A DNA stretch of 6,164 nt from NCBI GenBank assembly GCA_030066455.1, contig JASJBQ010000285.1:1-6164 (forward strand), in the 5' to 3' direction. The DNA is from Desulfobacterales bacterium (GTDB lineage: Bacteria > Desulfobacterota > Desulfobacteria > Desulfobacterales > UBA5852). How positions within the stretch are numbered: position 1 is the first letter of the stretch; each line of letters opens with the position of its first letter. Below, piece after piece: positions 5,743 through 6,164 of the stretch. The translations under genes and the position numbers were made by a program. The notes below the pieces were generated by a model. The model saw only the letters and a program-made list of their open reading frames with translations. It was not told the DNA's origin and did no database searches.

Positions 5743-6111
5743 ATGAAGAAAGTCGCCGTCACCGCCGAGAGCCCGGAACTGGATGCCCGAATCGACCCGC
5801 GTTTCGGACGGGCGGCGGGCTTCCTTATCATCGACCCGGACACCATGGCCTTCGACTATGTGGACAATGGGCGTTCCCAGGTCATGGCACAGGGGGCCGG
5901 CATTCAGGCGGCCGAAATCGTGGCCGCCTCCGGAGCCGGTGTCCTGTTGACGGGTTTCGTGGGCCCCAAGGCTTTTCGGGCTCTGAATGCCGCCGGCATC
6001 GCCGTCGGCCCGAACATGGACGATCTGACGGTGCGCGAGGCGATCCAACGCTTCCGGTCCGGGGCGGTCGAAATCGCCGACGCCCCCAACAGTCGAGGAA
6101 ACCAGCGATGA
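5743..6111 (+). CDS. MTH1175/NifX-like family protein (dinitrogenase Fe-Mo cofactor biosynthesis domain)
   Basis: The 122-residue protein is a single-domain member of the family related to NifX/NafY and the C-terminus of NifB (PF02579), small cytoplasmic proteins thought to bind or carry metal clusters. One relative, the Orange Protein of Desulfovibrio, binds a Mo-Cu cluster. Visible marks are the opening KKVAVTAESPELDARIDPRFGRA (about 2-24), DNGRSQVMAQGAGIQAAE (about 41-58), VLLTGFVGPKAFRALNAAGI (about 67-86) and a closing amphipathic segment TVREAIQRFRSG. It contains no Cys or His, so any metal ligation is not through them; this is also common in the group. GGAGGG at 5732-5737, six bases before ATG 5743, fixes the start; a TTG at 5713 would add ten residues without a Shine-Dalgarno. 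Its stop overlaps the next ATG. Nothing here shows nitrogen fixation, and the family is widespread in non-diazotrophic anaerobes. Confidence 0.93.
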   Translation: MKKVAVTAESPELDARIDPRFGRAAGFLIIDPDTMAFDYVDNGRSQVMAQGAGIQAAEIVAASGAGVLLTGFVGPKAFRALNAAGIAVGPNMDDLTVREAIQRFRSGAVEIADAPNSRGNQR

Positions 6112-6164
6112 TCCTGACCATTGCCAGCGGCAAAGGCGGCACCGGCAAAACTACCGTTGCGGCC
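6108..6164 (+). CDS. MinD/ParA-type P-loop ATPase, N-terminal end (3' truncated by window)
   Basis: Only 19 residues are present: MILTIASGKGGTGKTTVAA. This is a beta strand followed by a deviant Walker A motif (KGGTGKTT), with the signature Lys9 and the P-loop Lys14, as in SIMIBI-class ATPases. The ATG overlaps the preceding stop by four bases (ATGA), which implies translational coupling. Next to an MTH1175-like gene, the usual neighbour is a MinD-superfamily ATPase with an inserted 4Fe-4S ferredoxin domain, or an Mrp/NBP35 Fe-S carrier. Which of these it is depends on sequence beyond the window. Confidence 0.88.
   Translation, partial: MILTIASGKGGTGKTTVAA

Overview
The window is GC-rich DNA with strong G/C preference at third codon positions. 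It most likely comes from a deltaproteobacterium of the Desulfobacterota type. That placement is an inference from gene content: a succinate dehydrogenase/fumarate reductase pair, a DUF3141 (PHA-synthase-like) protein, and an MTH1175/NifX-like protein translationally coupled to a MinD-type ATPase. The last pair is typical of anaerobic Desulfobacterota, clostridia and methanogens. No rRNA, tRNA, CRISPR array, insertion sequence or transposase was seen.

Layout. (1) 1-985, plus strand: the 3' end of sdhA followed by complete sdhB, 17 bp apart with a strong Shine-Dalgarno. This is the end of an sdh/frd operon whose membrane anchor must lie upstream, because nothing anchor-like follows sdhB. (2) 986-1302: no supportable gene, only a few weak inverted repeats. 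(3) 1303-2649, minus strand: a 448-residue major facilitator superfamily permease, convergent with sdhB. (4) 2650-2918: divergent intergenic region with a good sigma70-like promoter candidate facing right and two small GC-rich dyads nearer the permease. (5) 2919-5114, plus strand: a 731-residue DUF3141 protein, an alpha/beta hydrolase with a PHA-synthase-like cysteine nucleophile box. (6) 5115-5742: a mostly non-coding gap of about 630 bp. It may hold a 65-residue minus-strand ORF with a signal-peptide-like start, and its right end carries a near-consensus promoter flanked by two nearly identical operator-like repeats. (7) 5743-6164, plus strand: an MTH1175/NifX-family protein overlapping by 4 bp (ATGA) the start of a MinD/ParA-type P-loop ATPase that runs off the window.

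The genes fall into separate transcription units: respiratory complex II, a transporter, a polyester- or acyl-linked hydrolase-like protein, and an iron-sulfur/metal-cluster handling operon. The sequence does not tie these four units into one pathway. The most distinctive structure is the paired repeat around the promoter at 5664-5692: 15 of 17 bases identical, 53 bp apart (about five helical turns), one copy upstream of the -35 and the other starting at the last base of the -10. It looks like a two-site operator controlling the cluster-protein/ATPase operon.
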